From positions 27,058 through 91,057 of the forward strand of contig JBAVYH010000169.1 of NCBI GenBank assembly GCA_049698695.1: a stretch of 64,000 nucleotides of DNA, read 5' to 3'. Below the pieces are notes generated by a model. The model saw only the letters and a list, made by a program, of their open reading frames with translations, was not told the DNA's origin and ran no database searches. Shown in pieces: positions 24,655 to 32,470 of the stretch. The stretch comes from Bog-375 sp049698695. Lineage in GTDB: Bacteria > Acidobacteriota > Terriglobia > Bryobacterales > Bryobacteraceae. Position numbers and translations under genes: made by a program. Within the stretch, counting starts at the first letter, position 1. Every line of letters starts with the position of its first letter.

Positions 24655-25969
24655 CGAAGAGAATATCGGCCGCTCGCTGCGCATGATTCTGGAGCGCGAG
24701 GGATATTCGGTGAACATATGCCGGTCGGCGGCCGAGTTCCGGCGGCATCCGGATGCGGATCGGGCCGATGCCTACCTGTTCGACATCAAGCTGCCCGATG
24801 GCAACGGCATCGAGCTGCTGAAAGCGGTGCGGCAGAACGCCGCTGCCGCGCCGGCGATCATGATTTCCGGGCACGGCACCATCGCCGACGCGGTGGAAGC
24901 CACGCGCGCCGGCGCATTCGATTTTCTGGAGAAGCCGCTCAGCCGCGACCGCGTGCTGGTGGCGGTCAAGAACGCGCTGGAGCAGGCAGGCCTGCGCCGG
25001 GAAAACGAGCGACTGCGCGATCTGGTGGGCGGCAGCCCGAAGATGATCGGCTCGAGCCCTTCGTGGCAGCGCGCCGTGGAGCAGGCCACGCTGGCCGCCC
25101 GTTCGGACGCGCGCGTGCTGCTGATCGGCGAATCGGGCACCGGCAAGGAACTGCTGGCGGCGCACATCCACGCGCTGAGCCCGTTTGCCAACGGGCCGTT
25201 CGTTAAGGTGAACTGCGCAGCGATTCCCACCGAGTTGCTCGAAACCGAGCTGTTCGGCCACGAGAAAGGCTCCTTCACCGGCGCCACCGGGGCGCGGCGC
25301 GGCAAGTTCGAACTGGCCGACGGCGGCAGCATCTTCCTGGACGAAGTAGGCGACCTGCACGGCGCCTCGCAGGCCAAGCTGCTGCGCGTTTTGCAGGAAG
25401 GCGAGTTCCACCGCGTGGGTGGCGAGCAGATCATTCGCGTCAGCGTGCGCGTGATTTCGGCCACCAATCGCGACCTGGGAGGGCTGGTGGCGCAGGAAAA
25501 ATTTCGCGACGACCTGTACTACCGGCTCAACGGCGTGCCCATCCGCGTGCCTTCGCTGCGCGAGCGGCCGCACGACATCCGGCTGCTGGCCGAGTATTTT
25601 CTGGAGGAATTCTGCGCGCGCAACAACTTCCGGCCCAAGAAAATGGACGACGCCGTGTTCCCGGTGCTGGAAGCTTACGCCTGGCCGGGCAACGCGCGCG
25701 AGCTGCGCAACGTGGTCGAGCGGATGGCGATTCTCACAGCGGGAGAAAGGCTGCCGCGGGAATCGATTCCGGTCGAGGTGCGCGTGCAGCGCGAGACATC
25801 GGCCAAATCCACCATCCAGGAAGCGCGCGAATCTGCCGAGCGCGAGCACATCATGCGCGCGCTGGAAGAGACCAACTGGAACGTTTCCGGCGCCGCGCGC
25901 GCGCTGGGCATGGAGCGCACCAACCTGCACAAGCGCATCCGCGCGCTGGGCTTGAGCAGGGGAAGATAG
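24623..25969 (+). CDS. Sigma-54-dependent response regulator, NtrX-like
   Basis: 448 residues; ATG 24623 overlaps the kinase end by 32 bp. Receiver domain 1-125 with phosphoacceptor D54 (LFDIKLPDG). AAA+ domain with Walker A GESGTGKE and the sigma-54 contact loop GSFTGA (a common variant of GAFTGA). C-terminal Fis-type HTH (NVSGAARALGMERTNLHKRI). It opens promoters with RNA polymerase carrying RpoN, which is encoded at 30775-32379. The operon context with an Omp85-like protein suggests control of envelope genes. Confidence 0.92.
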   Translation: MASKRLLIVDDEENIGRSLRMILEREGYSVNICRSAAEFRRHPDADRADAYLFDIKLPDGNGIELLKAVRQNAAAAPAIMISGHGTIADAVEATRAGAFDFLEKPLSRDRVLVAVKNALEQAGLRRENERLRDLVGGSPKMIGSSPSWQRAVEQATLAARSDARVLLIGESGTGKELLAAHIHALSPFANGPFVKVNCAAIPTELLETELFGHEKGSFTGATGARRGKFELADGGSIFLDEVGDLHGASQAKLLRVLQEGEFHRVGGEQIIRVSVRVISATNRDLGGLVAQEKFRDDLYYRLNGVPIRVPSLRERPHDIRLLAEYFLEEFCARNNFRPKKMDDAVFPVLEAYAWPGNARELRNVVERMAILTAGERLPRESIPVEVRVQRETSAKSTIQEARESAEREHIMRALEETNWNVSGAARALGMERTNLHKRIRALGLSRGR

Positions 25970-25993
25970 CGGCCGCTGCGCGGCGGGACCAAG

Positions 25994-26548
25994 CTAGTGC
26001 TTGGCCCTGTAAATCTTCCGGCTCATGCGGTTCTGCGGATGGTTGACCTGTTGCCTCTCCGCGGGGGTGAGCTTGCCGCCGTTGGCAGACCGGTCGGCAT
26101 GAACTTCTTTGTTAATGGAGGATTCGCCCTTTTCCAGATGTGCAGTCTGCGCCGCGTTTAGTTTGCCGGAAGCGATGCCGTTGGCGATGCGGTCCTGCTG
26201 GTTTTCACGCCGGGCATCTACCTTGTCGTTGCCATACTTCTGCACGGCGGCGTTGTGTTTGTCGGCATAAATCTGCCGGCTCATCTGGTTCTGCTGCTGG
26301 TTGACGATCTTCTTTTCCTGGCCGGTCAGGTGGCCGCCGTTCAGGGTCCGGTCGGTGCGGACCTCCTGGTTGATGGCGGACTCTTTGGTTTCGAGATTGC
26401 CGGTTTCACCGGCGGTGAGAGATCCGGACTTGGCGCCTTGGGCGATGCGGTCCTGCTGATTCTCGGCGCGCTGGCCCACCTCACTCGATTGGGCCCAGGC
26501 GGCGGTGGACACCGCAGCGGCCGCGGTTAAGATCGCAACTCGTATCAT
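25994..26548 (-). CDS. Secreted protein with two tandem 70-residue modules
   Basis: 184 residues from ATG 26548, which has a GGGAGGA ribosome site. Signal peptide 1-20 (MIRVAILTAAAAVSTAAWAQ). Module A is residues 29-98 and module B residues 115-184; both follow the pattern ENQQDRI..G..SG.L...T..LE..ES.IN.EV..DR..NGG.LT..E...VN..QN.MSR.IY..KH. They are separated by a 16-residue linker. The repeated DR and NGG.L turns suggest EF-hand-like calcium loops, but the canonical 12-residue loop is incomplete. It is highly polar and probably periplasmic. No function is known. Confidence 0.65.
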   Translation of the reverse strand: MIRVAILTAAAAVSTAAWAQSSEVGQRAENQQDRIAQGAKSGSLTAGETGNLETKESAINQEVRTDRTLNGGHLTGQEKKIVNQQQNQMSRQIYADKHNAAVQKYGNDKVDARRENQQDRIANGIASGKLNAAQTAHLEKGESSINKEVHADRSANGGKLTPAERQQVNHPQNRMSRKIYRAKH

Positions 26549-26686
26549 CTGCTTTTCCTCCCGGCTTGCATTCAGCTCAAGCCTCACGTGCAGATAAGCC
26601 CGCCCGCTGAGGAAAAGTTGCTCGCGCTACCGTTAATTCGGCTTCATCCTGCTCGGCCGCAGTGCCGGGTGAATGGCGCCGGAGAA

Positions 26687-27394
26687 TTAATCCGAATCGC
26701 CGATGAGGGTGATGGAGCCGATGCCGCCCTGCACATCGACGCGCACTTTGACTTTAGCCGTAGGGTAGGCTTCGTTCTCCCAGTGGTCGCCTTCGTTGGT
26801 GAGCCCGCGCGTCTTGATTTCGCCGATGCCGCCGTGGGCGTTGGCATAAACTCCGGCGTCGGCGGGCAGGCGCACGATGGCCTCGCCGATGCCGCCCTGA
26901 ATATGCACGTCGTAGTTGTGCTGCGGCCGCCCGCGAAGGTCCAGGTTGAGACTGCCCACGCCCATCTGCACATTGACGGCCCGCAGGTTCAGCGATCCAA
27001 GGTCGAGCTGCGCTTCGCCGGCGCCGAAATTCACGCCGAAGTCGAGCGGCGTCTCGCGGCCGAAGCGGAGGTCCCATGTGTAGGTGATGTGGCCCGGGTC
27101 GAAGTTGACGTGACCGGTCTTGCCCTGGTCGATCGTCAACATACCCGGATCGTACTTCACGATCGGCTTCCAGGCCGGTATGTTGTAGCTGAAGTAGGCC
27201 TGCAGCAGTTTTTCCGTACCGCTGCCCACCTGCAGCTTGCCGGCGCCCATATTGAGGTTAACTTTCACCAGCTCGGAGCGGTCCCGATCGAGATGAAACG
27301 AATCGTACTGCAGCGGCCCGGTGGGGCTGGTGTTGATGACGCAACCGGCCAGGCATAGTACGGTCCAGAACAGCAGAAGGCTTTTCGCGATCAT
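26687..27394 (-). CDS. Toast-rack (LiaF-C/DUF2154-like) lipoprotein
   Basis: 235 residues, lipobox CLAGC with C18. The body is a repeated beta-helix-like pattern with glycine-rich turns: NMGAGKLQVGSG, NFGAGEAQLDLGSL, VQMGVGSLNLDL, IQGGIGEAIVRLP, AHGGIGEIKTRG, VQGGIGSITLIGDSD. This matches toast-rack domains found next to envelope-stress systems. The hydrophobic turns recur about every 20-25 residues. It may be an adhesin or a stress-related surface protein. Same strand as the secreted module protein downstream, 138 bp away. Confidence 0.7.
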   Translation of the reverse strand: MIAKSLLLFWTVLCLAGCVINTSPTGPLQYDSFHLDRDRSELVKVNLNMGAGKLQVGSGTEKLLQAYFSYNIPAWKPIVKYDPGMLTIDQGKTGHVNFDPGHITYTWDLRFGRETPLDFGVNFGAGEAQLDLGSLNLRAVNVQMGVGSLNLDLRGRPQHNYDVHIQGGIGEAIVRLPADAGVYANAHGGIGEIKTRGLTNEGDHWENEAYPTAKVKVRVDVQGGIGSITLIGDSD

Positions 27395-27859
27395 GGCATC
27401 TCCTCGTATCGGCCGGGGCGAGCCGCGCCCTTCCGGCTGCGCAACAAGCTCTTATGCATACGATACGGTGACAAACCGCCGCATGTTCCTTTGCCTGCCG
27501 CCGACGGTCCCCACACCCAAGACGGTCCTGCCGGGAGGACTTTTCAGGCCTTCAAAGCTGGAATTGTTGACCGCCGCACACCGGCGGTGCGGTGGGCGGT
27601 ACTGGGCCTCAAGTGCGCAGGCTTGTAAGGCGCAGATGGGCGCTGTTCCGGTCCTTGCGTGCAGGCCGACAAGATCAACTAGTTCAATCATATATGCGAC
27701 CGTACGGAGTCTTGCCGGGTCTGCCCGGACGCTACCGTGCGGAGCGAGTTCCAAGCCGCGCCGAAAAATCAAAAAACCGCTTGCAACTGGGACCATAGTT
27801 AAGTATTCTAGTTATGGATAGACTAGTACCAGTACAACATAAACTATTTCTGGATTTGA
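27395..27859. other. Intergenic stretch of 465 bp
   Basis: No convincing gene. Holds a hairpin CCGCAC-ACCGGCG-GTGCGG near 27576-27594. From about 27780 it becomes AT-rich up to the next start codon, where a promoter could lie. No riboswitch or small-RNA signature was recognised. Confidence 0.4.
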
Positions 27860-28291
27860 ATGCTGGCAAGCCTCACCATCATCGCTTTCTCTTTCGCGCT
27901 GCTGCTCTACTGGTTCCGTTACAGTTGTATCCTCATGTTGCGGAATTCCAGTCTGGAGGCCCGGACAGGGGTTAGTGTTGACTCTCAGTTCAATTGCCGG
28001 CAGGTGAGGGAGTTGTTGCGGAACGGCGCGCAATTGGAGCGGCTCGAGCGCGCGCTGGACCGCGATTACCGCCTGGTAACGTATCTGATTGAACATGCCG
28101 TTGGATTGGATCTGAACTCGCTCGAAGACCGGCTGCTGGTCCTGGATTATCGCGTCATGCAGTGGTGGTACCGCGCCACCAGAAGCGCCTCGCCTGAGCG
28201 GGCGCGGCGCGCGCTTGCCGAGATGGCGGACGTGCTGGGCGTCCTGGCGGTCCGCTTGGACAAGCGGGCGGGCTTGCGGTCCGAGGCCTGA
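27860..28291 (+). CDS. Small membrane-anchored protein of unknown function
   Basis: 143 residues. One N-terminal membrane helix (about 2-20, LTIIAFSFALLLYWF), then a soluble, helix-rich domain with many arginines (VRELLRNGAQLERLERALDRDYRLV, RARRALAEMADVLGVLAVRLDKRAG). No family recognised. It may be an inner-membrane protein with a cytosolic alpha-helical domain. Ribosome site weak. Convergent with the next gene. Confidence 0.5.
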   Translation: MLASLTIIAFSFALLLYWFRYSCILMLRNSSLEARTGVSVDSQFNCRQVRELLRNGAQLERLERALDRDYRLVTYLIEHAVGLDLNSLEDRLLVLDYRVMQWWYRATRSASPERARRALAEMADVLGVLAVRLDKRAGLRSEA

Positions 28292-28343
28292 ACGCGCGCA
28301 GGATTCTCTACAGCCCTTACACACAAAAGTCTGTCCGTTAACG

Positions 28344-28625
28344 TCAGTTCTTGATTGTCTTCTTCAAGACGTAGTCGAAGAACCTTTCGGTCGTGTTGTC
28401 GCCGGACGTCCATTCTGCGCGGAGGGTCGTGCGCTTCTCGACTTTTCTCAAAAGAGAAAGCAACGCGCGATTCAGTTCCCTGGCACTTGTTCCTTCCAGC
28501 CTGGCTTCGACAATAAAATCTTCAGCCGATTTTTTGACGGCGCCCTCGGCGGCCAACTGGTCAAGAGCATGCCGAATGGTGCGGCCATTTGAGTGGCTGA
28601 CTCGTGCCCTGAGCGTGAACTCCAT
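28344..28625 (-). CDS. Conserved-looking small protein, unknown
   Basis: 93 residues, no signal peptide or membrane segment. A mixed alpha/beta pattern (MEFTLRARVSHSNGRTIRHALDQLAAEG, EDFIVEARLEGTSARELNRALLSLLRKVEKR, TLRAEWTS) suggests a two-strand/one-helix repeat. Function not recognised. Convergent with the preceding gene. The start at 28625 is chosen as the only ATG of the frame. Confidence 0.45.
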   Translation of the reverse strand: MEFTLRARVSHSNGRTIRHALDQLAAEGAVKKSAEDFIVEARLEGTSARELNRALLSLLRKVEKRTTLRAEWTSGDNTTERFFDYVLKKTIKN

Positions 28626-28799
28626 CGGAACGGCCCATTCCGCCTTTTCCCTATTCCGGCTGCGCGGCTAAAAGGCGGCAACGTCCGAAATCATACCATC
28701 TCCCGCCGCCCGCCGCGGATCTCACGCGGCTTCGGTTGGTCGCCTTGTTTCCGCCTTCTGTCCGCCTTCCCTGCCCTCCGTCCAGATCACCTGCGCAAA

Positions 28800-29045
28800 T
28801 TTCTGTTGCGGTGGTGGATGGCCGCAATCATTCGGTCGATCACTCCATTGCGGAACTCGAGCGGAAACTCGACCCGAAGCGTTTCGTGCGCATCCATCGC
28901 TCGATCCTGTTGAATCTGGACTGGGTGGACCAGGTGAATTCGCGCTTCGGAGGGCAGATGGCGGTGTGCCTGAAGGATACTGCGCGGACGCAGTTGCCGT
29001 GGCGCGCGATCGGGCGCGTGCGCTGAAAGAGCGGCTGGAATTATA
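28800..29045 (+). pseudogene. Remnant of a LytTR-type response regulator
   Basis: IAELERKLDPKRFVRIHRS and SILLNLDWVDQVNSRFGG are the DNA-binding half of a LytTR domain. The first frame breaks near 28998 (LPWRAIGRVR, stop at 29024-29026); a one-base shift restores VARDRARALKERLEL and a stop at 29043-29045. The receiver domain and the first LytTR strands are missing. It is therefore 5'-truncated and frameshifted. Confidence 0.7.
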
Positions 29046-29097
29046 GGCGCTGGCCACGCCCCGGAGGAAGGCCTACAATTACCGGCAGGACGGAATT

Positions 29098-29619
29098 ATG
29101 AAACACTCTGCTTCAACTTGTGTGATGATCCTTGCCGCGGCACTTGGACTCCACGGGCAGGTAACTCGACAACCAGGGGACCTCCCTCCTGATCTCGCCG
29201 AAGCCAGCATCACGGTGACGGGTGTCGGCGACAAGAGCGTCATGATTTCCGTGTCTGACCTCTCGAAACTCCCGCAGCACACTGTGAAGACAACCGATCG
29301 CGGAACCCCGGCTTCATTTGATGGCGCGCTACTGACGGACGTGCTCGCTAAGGCTGACATGCCGACTGGAGCGAAGTTTCACAGCTCGGCGGCGTCGTAC
29401 TACCTGGTGGTGGAAGCGCGGGACCGCTACCGGGCGGTATTCGCGTGGGCGGAACTGGACCCGGAGTTCATGGACAAGCCCGTGTACGTGGTCATGAAGC
29501 GGGATGGCAAGCCGCTCTCGGACGAGGATGGTCCATTTCAGTTGGTGGTGCCGGGCGAGAAGAGACACGCGCGATGGGTCCGGCAGGTGACGGCACTCAA
29601 AATCCGGCAGGCGAACTGA
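29098..29619 (+). CDS. Secreted molybdopterin-fold protein without cofactor cysteine
   Basis: 173 residues; ATG 29098 with AGGA upstream. Signal peptide 1-20 ends near LHGQ. The body matches a short sulfite-oxidase-like (oxidoreductase molybdopterin-binding) fold: SDLSKLPQHTV, FDGALLTDVLAKADMP, YYLVVEARDRYRAVFAWAELDPEF and DGPFQLVVPGEKRHARWVRQVTALKI. There is no cysteine in the mature chain, so the usual Mo-ligand is missing. It may bind a metal or ligand by other means. Located alone on the plus strand. Confidence 0.7.
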   Translation: MKHSASTCVMILAAALGLHGQVTRQPGDLPPDLAEASITVTGVGDKSVMISVSDLSKLPQHTVKTTDRGTPASFDGALLTDVLAKADMPTGAKFHSSAASYYLVVEARDRYRAVFAWAELDPEFMDKPVYVVMKRDGKPLSDEDGPFQLVVPGEKRHARWVRQVTALKIRQAN

Positions 29620-29638
29620 GCCTCTTTGCAGACGCTGG

Positions 29639-29950
29639 TCATGCCAGGGCGATGCGGCAGACGCCATAAATGGCGAATGCCGCGATGCCGAAGGTCCACA
29701 GGCGCGGCCGCCACGGGGCATTCCAAAAGAGAGAGAACAGCAGGACGAAGCCGAGCGGGCTGAGGGCATTGAAGTGAATCGCCTGGCCCCCGTGTCCCTT
29801 GGCGAGCGCGCACAGGCCGCGCGTGAGCCCGCACAGCGGACACGGTTTTCCGGTGAGCCAGTAAAAAGGGCAAGCGTGGAACGCGGGCTCGGCCGGTGGC
29901 GAGGCACAGCACAAGAGCGCGAGCAGGAGTCCCGCGGCTAGCAGCCGCAT
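29639..29950 (-). CDS. DUF2752 small membrane protein
   Basis: 103 residues from ATG 29950. Two to three membrane segments and the DUF2752 signature CPFYWLTGKPCPLCGLTRG. The paired cysteines in CPLCG may sit at the membrane face. Function unknown. It lies 22 bp behind the zinc-ribbon membrane protein on the same strand, a pairing seen elsewhere, so the two probably work together. Confidence 0.8.
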   Translation of the reverse strand: MRLLAAGLLLALLCCASPPAEPAFHACPFYWLTGKPCPLCGLTRGLCALAKGHGGQAIHFNALSPLGFVLLFSLFWNAPWRPRLWTFGIAAFAIYGVCRIALA

Positions 29951-29972
29951 GGCGGGAGACGCCTCCAGCCTG

Positions 29973-30671
29973 CTAAAGGGCGTCGATGGTCCGCTGTTCG
30001 AAGCCGACAATTTCTTTGTACGCCACGGTGATGGCCGCAATCGTCAATGGCACCGTCAACAGCAGCCCGACGACGCAGCACAGCAGGCCCAGCACGTTCA
30101 CCAGGAACGCCAGTATCAGGAACATGGTGAAGCCGAAATAATCCTGCTTCACAATGGCGTGACTGGCCTGCATGGCCGGCCAAAAATCCATCCGCTTGTC
30201 CATGATGAACAGGTAGGTGAACTTGAGCGACGCCGCCACCACCAGCCCGGGGATGATACAGAAAATCGTCCCAATGAACGTGAACACGCCGATGAGCAAA
30301 GTCGCCACCAGCGTCGGAATGAAGTAATTGAAACCCTTGAAGAGATCGCTGAAATCGGCGCGGCGGCCCATCATCTTCTTCATGGTGTAGATGTGGAAGC
30401 CGGTGATGAGGGCCCCTTGAATAAACGGCACGCCGTTGAGCAGGAAGAAAATCAGTGCGGCCAGGGCGTAGGTGCCCATGTCCGCCTTCACCAGATCCCA
30501 GCCTGCTCCAATCCAGTGACCGGCGGCGACTTGCACGGCCGTGGGAGGCGTCCATGCCGGGGGCGGCGGCGCAGCGCCGGAGGCGACAGGAGCCTCCGCG
30601 AACGATCGGCCGCAATTTGGACAGAACTGCTGGTCCGGGCGCACTTGAGTACCGCAGCGATCACAGAACAT
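29973..30671 (-). CDS. Zinc-ribbon plus multi-pass membrane protein
   Basis: 232 residues. N-terminal zinc ribbon CDRCGTQVRPDQQFCPNCG (C3, C6, C17, C20), a proline-rich linker, then about four to five membrane helices (for example LIFFLLNGVPFIQGALITGF, TLVATLLIGVFTFIGTIFCI, FLILAFLVNVLGLLCCVVGL) in a DUF975-like arrangement. Linked to the downstream DUF2752 gene. A role as a membrane scaffold is possible; nothing more can be said. Confidence 0.75.
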   Translation of the reverse strand: MFCDRCGTQVRPDQQFCPNCGRSFAEAPVASGAAPPPPAWTPPTAVQVAAGHWIGAGWDLVKADMGTYALAALIFFLLNGVPFIQGALITGFHIYTMKKMMGRRADFSDLFKGFNYFIPTLVATLLIGVFTFIGTIFCIIPGLVVAASLKFTYLFIMDKRMDFWPAMQASHAIVKQDYFGFTMFLILAFLVNVLGLLCCVVGLLLTVPLTIAAITVAYKEIVGFEQRTIDAL

Positions 30672-30753
30672 GAATGTGCTCCGTAGTCAAGGATACACGA
30701 TACGGGCGAGGCGAGATCTCGGGAGTTTTATCGATCGTCGATGAGCCTGCCCG

Positions 30754-30780
30754 CGGGCCGGGCATGCGCGGCCGCTACGG
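30754..30780. repeat. GGGCCGGGCATGC-type dispersed repeat, copy 3
   Basis: GGGCCGGGCATGCGCGGCCG followed by CTACGG; matches 15744-15772 nearly throughout. Lies at the 3' edge of rpoN. Confidence 0.6.
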
Positions 30781-32379
30781 GCGCACGCGGCGCTGGTGGG
30801 TGGAGGGGATCTTCATATCTTCGCGGTACTTGGCGACGGTGCGACGGGTGACGTCGATGCCTTCGGCTTGCAGCATGGCGGTGATCTGCTCGTCGGTGAG
30901 CGGCTTGGTTTTATCCTCGGCCTCGATCATCTTCTTGACCTTGCGCTTGAGCAGCAGCAGCGGAGTGCCGCTGCCTAAAGGTCCTTGCACGGCCTCAGAG
31001 AAGAAATAGCGCAGCTCAAAAACGCCCTGCGGCGTGTGCACGTACTTGCTGGCAACGGCGCGGCTGACAGTGGACGGATGGACGCCGACTTCTTCGGCCA
31101 CTTCCTTGATCATCATCGGCTTGAGGAAGTCGAGGCCCCGGTCCAGGAATTCGGTCTGGCGGCGGACGATGGCCTGGCAGACCTTGAGAATGGTCTGCTT
31201 GCGCTGCTCGATGTTCTTCATCAACTGAATGGCGGAGGTGTAGCGTTCGCGGACATAGTCGCGCACTTCCTTGGTGGCGCCCTGGTCGCGGTCGAGCATG
31301 CGCCGGTACTGGGCGTTCAAGCGGAGCTGCGGCACGTCCTCGTCGTTCATCTGAATGATGTAATCTTCGCCGTCCTTGATGAAGGTGACGTCCGGCTCGA
31401 CCACCCGCGCGCCGGCCCCGGAATAGCGCAAGCCCGGCCGCGGATTGAGGTGATGGATCATGTCGACGGCGGTTTCGATGTGCTCGAGCGGCCGTCCCAG
31501 CAGGCGCGCCATCTCCTTGTACTGCCGGGTTTCGAGCAGGTGCATGTGGTTGGAGACGATCTGCCAGGCGACGCCGCCCTCGCCGTTGACGCTTTCGATT
31601 TGCAGCAGCAGGCACTCGCGCAAATCGCGCGCGCCGACGCCGGCCGGGTCGAGCGACTGCACGGCGGCGAGGGCCGCCTTCACGGTGGCGGCCTGATGCT
31701 CGCCGAGCGGCGCGATTTCATCGATCGACGCCGAAAGATAGCCATCTTCGTTGAGGTTGCCGATGATGGCTTCCGCCGCGTCGCGCACCGCGTCTGGAAT
31801 GACGACCACGGCCAACTGCGAGCGCAGATAATCGCCGAGGGTGACGGGCGCGGAGAGGAAGGTTTCGAAGGACGGCTTTTCGACCGGTTCGGCGGCCGGG
31901 CTCTTGTAACCGGGATCGAGGTAGTCCTCAAAGAAGGTGCCGAAGTCGATCTCGTTGAAAGGATCGGTCGCAGCCGGCTCGACGGGTGGATCGCCGGCAG
32001 TCACGGCTTCGGGCTCGGCAGTGGCGACGACGGCGGTTTCCTCGGGATCGGGGAAGAGGTTGCCGTTGATGGCGACGTTGGCCGGCCCGCCATCAACAGT
32101 CGCGGTCTGGTTGCCGGGCGTAGCTTCGAGGATCTGCCGGTCGGCGGGGTCGGCCGTCGCCTCGGCCTCAAGCAGCGGCAGCAGTTCTTCGGGCGTGATC
32201 TCCTCGCCAGCCTCTTCGGTGGCCTCTTCGAGCACCGGGTTCTTGACGATCTCCTGGGTGATCATCTCCTTCAGTTCCAGCCGGTTAAGCTGAAGGACCG
32301 TGACCATCTGGACGAGGCCCGGGGTGAGGATCTGCTTCTGCGATACCTTCAATTGCAGTCTTGGCGACAGGAAGCTCAT
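30775..32379 (-). CDS. rpoN: RNA polymerase sigma-54 factor
   Basis: 534 residues. Region I at the N-terminus (MSFLSPRLQLKVSQKQILTPGLVQMVTVLQLNRLEL) binds activators; an acidic region II follows (about 55-160); the core-binding region and HTH precede the RpoN box TRRTVAKYRE near residue 515. It recognises -24/-12 promoters with the help of AAA+ activators such as the one at 24623-25969. lptB and the hibernation factor that usually flank rpoN are not adjacent; the NHL gene lies upstream and the zinc-ribbon gene downstream. Confidence 0.96.
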   Translation of the reverse strand: MSFLSPRLQLKVSQKQILTPGLVQMVTVLQLNRLELKEMITQEIVKNPVLEEATEEAGEEITPEELLPLLEAEATADPADRQILEATPGNQTATVDGGPANVAINGNLFPDPEETAVVATAEPEAVTAGDPPVEPAATDPFNEIDFGTFFEDYLDPGYKSPAAEPVEKPSFETFLSAPVTLGDYLRSQLAVVVIPDAVRDAAEAIIGNLNEDGYLSASIDEIAPLGEHQAATVKAALAAVQSLDPAGVGARDLRECLLLQIESVNGEGGVAWQIVSNHMHLLETRQYKEMARLLGRPLEHIETAVDMIHHLNPRPGLRYSGAGARVVEPDVTFIKDGEDYIIQMNDEDVPQLRLNAQYRRMLDRDQGATKEVRDYVRERYTSAIQLMKNIEQRKQTILKVCQAIVRRQTEFLDRGLDFLKPMMIKEVAEEVGVHPSTVSRAVASKYVHTPQGVFELRYFFSEAVQGPLGSGTPLLLLKRKVKKMIEAEDKTKPLTDEQITAMLQAEGIDVTRRTVAKYREDMKIPSTHQRRVRP

Positions 32380-32470
32380 CCGATACCCATGATATCACCG
32401 GAACAATGCCGGCCCGCGCGCGGTGCCGCCTGAAATCAGGCGCCATACCGCGTGCGAAGCCGGTCGCCGT

